Of a stretch of DNA of 64,000 nt, positions 58,095 through 64,000 are shown one piece after another (positions within the stretch are counted from its first letter, which is position 1; each line of letters starts with the position of its first letter). The notes below the pieces were generated by a model that saw only the letters and a list, made by a program, of their open reading frames with translations, was not told the origin of the DNA and did no database searches. The DNA is from Pinus tabuliformis (taxonomy: Eukaryota > Streptophyta > Pinopsida > Pinales > Pinaceae), in NCBI GenBank assembly GCA_031772625.1, contig CM062819.1, positions 1,228,439,070 to 1,228,503,069 of the forward strand. The letters run 5' to 3'. The translations under genes were made by a program, and so were the position numbers.

Positions 58095-58445
58095 TTGGGC
58101 CAGTTAACTTCATAGGAGTTGAGTTAATCAGGGAATGGAAAGTTGTTTACTTGATCAATTTCAATATTAATACACCTTTTGCTTTGGTTACTATACAAAG
58201 GAAAGTGGTTGCTAGTATATTTGTGTTACCATTTATCTTCATAATTTATTTATGTATTGGTGAATATCTTTAAACTTGATGGCTCGGCATCTTCATAGGA
58301 ATTGACTTAACGAGAAATTTGTTTGGTCCATCAATCGACATATTAATACACCTCTTGTGATGGATACCATATTAAGGACAGTAGATGCTAATATATTTGT
58401 ATTTCCGTGTGTCTTTTTTTATTGATTCATTGTATTGATGTGCAT
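58095..58445. repeat. Direct duplication with about 183-bp period
   Basis: Two diverged copies share CTTCATAGGA(G/A)TTGA, TTAATACACCT, GCTA(G/A)TATATTTGT and a TTATGTATTGG/TTGTATTGATG end. The shared word begins at 58109 and 58292. The first copy has an open frame of 74 codons, the second does not, so I do not call a gene. Confidence 0.65.
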
Positions 58446-59399
58446 GCACTGCAATGCTTCGAAAGCGTTAAGCTAATTATGTTTCTTATAATCTTTTCAT
58501 CTTTTTGATATTTTCGTTTAATTTTTCTAAATGTTATAAAATATAAAATGCTATTATTTTATATTAAAAAGTAAAATTTTACAAACTTAAATTTATTTTA
58601 TTTTTTATATATTAAAATATATAAACAATTGTAAATTTTTTTATTAATAAAAATTATTATTAATAATGTATTTTTCTTATTTTTATTTTGGGATAAATTG
58701 TACTTTCTTCAAAACTAGGGATTACTAAAAAGTGTTGAGAAGTTTTAAGTCAGTGACCAAAGCCAAAACTTTACTCTCCATAGTGAGGTGTGAGATAGCG
58801 TAGTATTAGGATAATCAATATTTAGCATCTAAAAACTGAGTAGTTGGCTTAACTAGGCATGGAAATTGATAGTACAATAAAAATACCGATATAGTAGGAT
58901 CATGACATAAGCTTAAGAAAAAGGAATAGAGTTTGTTGCAGCAACTTGGATGGGATCTTTGTTTTATCTAGTGATGCCTTCGAGTGACGGAGGTATGCTG
59001 AAATGCTGCTCTATGCACCCCATCCGTCAATCGAATTCCATGTGACAGTACAAATGCTCAAGCGAATGGAGGATTTCTAGTTGATTCTCATGTCGGTCCA
59101 TTGGAATTTTTATTGGGAGGAACTTCATATATGGAATGACTTCCTTCGATTAGCAATTGTCCATCTAGGGAGGTTAAACTTTCCCTAAACAGAGCAACAA
59201 GGAATAAGGAAATAAAAGGCCACAAGTTGAATTGTTCCATGTCCCTGCTAGCAAAAATTGTCAAGTTGTGTTGACCACACCAGGTTTTGTGGAGAAAAGC
59301 ACATAATGAACTTGAATACTTGGAGCCATGGTTAAATTCAACTCCCGCTAGAAAACCCCATGAATGAAAATCCAACTAACACAAAATATACATGAGAAA
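58446..59399. other. Non-genic DNA left of the LINE
   Basis: AT rich to about 58680, then of average composition. The part 58700-59400 may include the 3' end of the LINE or another remnant. I see no reliable domain there, only short open frames without family words. Confidence 0.5.
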
Positions 59400-62300
59400 T
59401 AACTAAGAGCCAAGTGCAGGCTCGACTGAATGACAGTCAACATACATTAATAGTGCGACTATTGAGTTTATCATAGGGGCATGTTGGCATGTACCTAGTC
59501 ATTTGGACATGTGGAATGGCGGCAACCCACCCCCTATGTCAGTGAGCATACCATCCAAGGTTGGAAAGTATTTATGAATTCCTTGCCAACACACAGCCTT
59601 GAATGGGGAGTGTGACAGAAGGTTCTAGATGGAGGATATAGGGGGAGACGAGTTTAGACATCGATAGTTGGCTAGTAGTTTTGTTATTTTATTACTAGAT
59701 TACTAAACGTGACAAGGAATAATAATTGGAACATTAGTAATTAAAGAGGGGACCTTGTAGAGGGGTGTTTCCAAATGTCAACTTGTTGATACTTTTTGTA
59801 GCATCATACCATTCTGAAACCTTTAGAGCATGTTCACAATGACTTGGGAGTATCCTTGTACTAGAAGCCTAGCCATACCTTGGGATTGATTAATTTCTAG
59901 CCCTAATATGAGGACCATAAGTTTAGCAGCATTGTTACTATTTATACCAAGCATTCAAGTATATATGTAGACAGGTAAGCCTTTGTAGTCATGAATGATA
60001 CTACTCTAACCCAATGGGCTAGGATTTCATTTAGATTCCTTGTCGAATTTCAACTTGAGAAAGGAGTGTTGAAGGGTGAGCGAGTTTGACGGGCTACTTG
60101 GGGGAGGTGAGGGAGACAAAGAAGGGGGGATGGAAGAAACAATAAATGAAGGATTCTAGCTTCACTACCATAGGCTTGAAAGTCCTAGGTAGATGATGAG
60201 ACAACAAGAATGGATTATTTGATGTTATAGAGGACAAAATTCCTGAGGGATTCAAAGGAAATGGAATATCCCTTAACAATTACTCTATTGTGCTCTTTGC
60301 AAATTTCCCAAACGAGGAGAATGGGAGAGAGATTCTAGATGTGATTAAGAATGGAGTTTGACAAAGCTTTAAAGTTCCACCTAGCAATAATGTTTAGAAT
60401 ATTAGTGGGGTCCTTGTCAAAACAAGTGAGACATTTTGCTAGCCTTGTCCATAGACCCGTAGAGAAAGCACAGATGTTGAGGAATTTCTCTAGGATTTTA
60501 GTTATATAACACATAATGGGAACCAAGATGGCCTCTAGTAGTTGTTATTTTAAATGTAATCCCATGTTAAAGACTTTTTCTACATCAAGAGCCATATAAA
60601 ATATGATATCTTAGGCCACAAGCTCTATTTCCAAATTTTGAACCAAACTTCTTCAATTTGTAGCGCCTGATCATGTCTTGCTTCTAGGCGGTATGCTTCT
60701 CGTATAGAAAAGGTAGCTTTAGAAATTTAGCCTTATTGGTGTTTGTATAACTAGGATGAATAAGGAATGTGAGTTTTATGTAGTTTACTCCAAAAGTTTT
60801 CCCAACTATTTGGTGTTTGATTTGGGTTGTCATACTTCTAGTTGGATCCATTGGTGCCATCAAAAGCTGGAGTCAGAATGTAACCAGTAGTCTATAACCT
60901 TAGTCTAGCCTTGAGCAATTATCTATATTCTCATCATGTCTAGATGATATTGGTTAGATAGTTCAAGGAGCTACTACCTTGAATCATCCCAAAGTAGTGC
61001 AGTATGTTAATATTTAACCTCTGAGAAATAGTGTTGTTGAATCAAATGCATCATTTTTTTGTGAGGGACCATATAGATGAATTAGGGGTCGTGGTGTGCA
61101 TTTGAATAAGGTGTTTCAAAGGATTCTTAGGAGCATACTTCCATTGCAAATGATTTTCCATAAATATGAACCTCCTTAGAACCATCACCACCAAAATTTT
61201 ACTCCCAAGGCTATTGTCATGATCATGGGGTCTCACAACATAAGTCCAGCTTTTAGCTTTGGTCTACATATTTTATTACATGCCACTAAGGACCATTTTT
61301 TTTTCAAGATAAGTTCCACTGAAAAGGGATGTTATTTTGATCCAACGAAGTTCTTGTAGAATTAAGGTTGGAGCCATAATTGTGGAACATAAATAAATAG
61401 GTAATTACTAAAGAATTAATTTTAGGATGACTAGTCCTCGAGTAATGTTGTGGCAATGGAAGGTCCAACCTACCAATTTTATATTTAATTTTGACACTAA
61501 TTCCTCCCATAGATTCCATTTCAGAAAGCTTTTAGCTATTGGGGATCCTAAATATTTTGTAGGAAGCTTGCATTTTTTAAAAACCAAAATCCTGGGAATG
61601 TGTCTCTAGATTGCAATAGGGGTGTTGAAGAAGACTTGAGATTTGGTCTTGTTTATGTCAATAGTTGAGGCCAGTGAGAAATGATCGATGGTTTTGGTAA
61701 ATTATTGAGCTTCATGAACTGTTGGGGTGCCCATGCATATCATGTCATAAAAAAACTATTGGTCGGTGAGTGGGAGATCACTGCTAAACAAACAAAGGAC
61801 CTAAAGCCTTTTCGCTATAGCTGTAGCTTTGATGGAATGAACCAATCCTTTGAATGCAAGTATGAAGATGACTGCTGATAATATTTCCCCTTTTCATATC
61901 CCATGAGATGAGAAGAATGACATAGAGGGTGATCCATTAACTAGGATGGAGAAGGAAGTGGATGAGATAAGATTGTTTATCTATTATACCCACACTAAAG
62001 AAACCCAAATCTCGAAAGATGATACATAAAACATGCCAATTCATATTATAAAGTGCTTTAAAGAGATTTATATTAAGTAGAATATGAGGTTTCTTTATGA
62101 TTTTCAGGCAATGTGTGGCTTCATGAGCTACCATAATTTTATCTCACATTTTTCAACCTTCAACAAAGCATTTTTGCTTCAAATAAATGAGATTTGGGAG
62201 AATAGCCTTGAGTCGATTAGCTATAATTTTGGTGATGATTTCATATACAACAATACATAAATATATAGGCCTACATCCGTTCAAGTCCTCCACCTTATCT

Positions 62301-63835
62301 TTTTTAGGCACCAATGTTAGGAAAATAGCATCAAAGACTTTGAGAATGGATCGGTATTGTCGATATTTTTCCACTAATTGCTAAACATCATGCCCAATTA
62401 TTAGCCAACACACCTAAAATAATTTAATGGTGAATCCATCCATTCTAGGTAATTATTGTTTGGAAATTTCTTTTATCGTGGCTTCAACTTTGTTGAGGAA
62501 ATTGACTCTGAACAAGGCTTTATTATGTTCTTGAGGGATCATTTTATGGATGTACTTGATTATGCATTGAATCACCATTTACCTATTGATTGAGGGCTTG
62601 GAGGGAATATTTTGGAAGAATCGATTAAGTTCTAGGGAGATATTCTCGTGGGTTTAAAAATTTTCACCTTCATTCTTTTTAAGGGAAGATATACGATTAT
62701 GATAGAGATGCTAGATCATAGAGTTGTGGAAAAAGGAAATGTTTTATTCTCCTTCTTTGAGCCATAGAACTCAAGATTTTTGTTGCCATAGGATTTCTTC
62801 ATGATTCCTCTCTTCCTCCAAATCATGAAGATTGAAATCCTCTTCTTTTATTAATGTATCTAACTTGCCAAATAAAATAGACTCTTGCTAGATCACTTCC
62901 ATTTTTGCTCTAGTTTGTTCTTTTCCTCTAGGATGTTTCAAAGTTTAACTTTGTTCTAGCTTTTGGGCTCCATTTTATATTTTTGATATTTTGATGGAGT
63001 CTAACAATTACTAATATTTTCAAATCTCCTAAATTTTCCCTCAATTTTTTTGTATTCTCTTGGAAATATAGGTGGTGCAACCAAAAATTTTCAAACTAGA
63101 AAGGTTTGTTACAAGGTTGGTATTTCAAGTCTATGCTCAATCAGATGAGGTAGTGGTTTGAACTACAACTTGGGAGTATGGGTGCATTTGAAAATAGATC
63201 CCACCTAATTATGTCCTCTTAAATTAGAAAGTGATCCATTTTTTAATCCACCTATTGCATTCCTTCACGCCTGTTATTCCAGGTGAAAGTGCCATTTTTT
63301 GTTTTGATGTCAATAAGTTGTGAATATGTTGTTTTTTCCTGGAAAGGTATGAAATCCAAAACCAGTCTCTTTATGTCGCCCCCCTTCTTGTTTCATGATT
63401 TGATGAGGTTAAAATCACCACCAAGTATCCATGGGGAGAGAGAGAGGAGGTTTCAAGTGTTGATAATAGGGTGAAGGAAGAGGGGTTTATCTTCAAGGGT
63501 GGTGGGGCCATAGACATTGGAAAGGTAATATGATCTGGCTAAACCAATGAGATGGAATTGAATGGTGAGCATGTCAAAGGTGGAAAAGATATTGAGAATA
63601 TGAATGTCATGATCACTCTAGATGATAGCCAAACCTCCAGAAAATCCTTGTGCATATATGGCAACCACTTAACAATTTCTTCCCCATTTTCTTAGCGTGG
63701 TGGTTAGTGATTCACTAGAAGTTTTGGTTTTTTGAATCATCATTATTACAAGATTTTTAGGGATCCATTTTTCTTTAAGAAGCCTCCTTTTCCCTTACAG
63801 TTGAGGCCCCTAATAACTCAAGAGATGATTTTCAT
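59400..63835 (-). pseudogene. LINE ORF2: endonuclease, reverse transcriptase and RNase H, heavily decayed
   Basis: The ORF2 start reads MKIIS-VIRGLNCKGK, the usual opening of the AP-type endonuclease. WILGGDFNLIKSWNKKGGD (about 63360-63437) is its GGDFN motif. RT begins near 62370 with FLTLVPKKDKVEDLNGCRPI and YEIITKIIANRLKAILPNLI. A later part (about 61500-61690) reads ASTIDINKTKSQVFF, LPTKYLGSPIAKSFL and LVGWTFHCHN, standard for plant L1. The FADD box region is too damaged to locate. Near 59800-59915 LGLEINQSQGMARLLVQGYSQVIVNML resembles the extra RNase H of plant L1. Frame changes are numerous. The normal ORF2 is about 1200-1350 residues, and the span here agrees with that. Confidence 0.75.
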
Positions 63836-64000
63836 CGTGGGGATATTCTAGAGGAACAAAATACTTCGGTGGTTACTCTGATTCACCATGAATTGACCGA
63901 CTTACCCCCTGATTCATCCAAGAGTTACAAAATTACCTTTTCGGCCTTGCTTATTTTCATCCCTATGATGTTTTCTTAAGTATTTCAATAAGTGGGCTTG
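59400..64000 (-). mobile_element. Old plant L1-type LINE, ORF2 region, runs off the window
   Basis: On the minus strand the order is endonuclease, reverse transcriptase, a C-terminal region and an RNase H, which is the layout of plant L1 elements. ORF2 starts at the ATG at 63833-63835. ORF1 and the 5' end would lie beyond 64000. There is no clear poly-A tail, and the 3' end is approximate. The sequence has stops every few tens of codons and many frame changes, so it is an ancient copy. Confidence 0.75.

Noticed and set aside
58700-59400. Possible copia RNase H remnant
   Set aside because: Words looked suggestive in translation, but no two conserved motifs occur in the right order and frame.
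1-64000. CRISPR arrays, bacterial operons, rRNA or intact tRNA genes
   Set aside because: None are seen. The only good polymerase III box belongs to the SINE, and the tandem repeats lack spacer structure.

Overview
This window is plant nuclear DNA made almost entirely of transposable elements. Long terminal repeat (LTR) retrotransposons of the Ty3/gypsy and Ty1/copia types, a plant L1-type LINE and a short tRNA-derived SINE are all visible, and I find no intact single-copy gene. The element types and deep nesting suggest a seed plant with a very large, repeat-rich genome. A conifer or other gymnosperm is my guess, but it cannot be proven from the sequence alone.

Layout from left to right. 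1 to about 4400: a strongly decayed + strand retroelement remnant (G0) with one long broken ORF and a candidate LTR. 4545-11285: a 5'-truncated, decayed Athila/Tat-like gypsy element (G2, + strand) with reverse transcriptase, RNase H, integrase, an extra 3' ORF, a polypurine tract and a candidate LTR with a tandemly duplicated TATA region. 11286-19103: AT-rich non-genic DNA with microsatellites and local tandem duplications, then a GC-richer segment.

19109-40752 (+): a Sirevirus-like copia element (S1) flanked by the 5-bp target duplication CCATG. It carries gag only, with no pol. A 119-bp SINE with a 15-bp target duplication sits in its gag. A complete 15.8-kb gypsy element (G1, 22945-38705, minus strand, target duplication ATGGT) sits in its 3' untranslated region. 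G1 is the most unusual object here. Its LTRs are about 4.4 kb each, and each LTR contains its own protein-coding ORF of about 480-490 codons in the sense orientation of the element. Its internal region also places a second, plant/archaeal-type RNase H upstream of the reverse transcriptase.

41051-56226 (-): a copia element with short LTRs (C1, target duplication AATCA), split between reverse transcriptase and RNase H by a second Sirevirus-like element (S2, 41937-51257, minus, target duplication AGTTG). S2 is a pol-bearing relative of S1, but an internal deletion has removed the catalytic YxDD part of its reverse transcriptase. 56232-59400 is AT-rich DNA with tandem repeats. 59400-64000 (-) is an old L1-type LINE running off the window.

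All four complete LTR elements have perfect 5-bp target duplications, which fixes their ends and the insertion order: S1 then G1 and the SINE, and C1 then S2. Nearly every coding region is broken. Many in-frame stops are TAG at positions where the family has Gln. In the two G1 LTRs this can be checked directly: six stops in one copy are CAG or CAA in the other. This is the pattern expected from deamination of methylated cytosine in silenced repeats.
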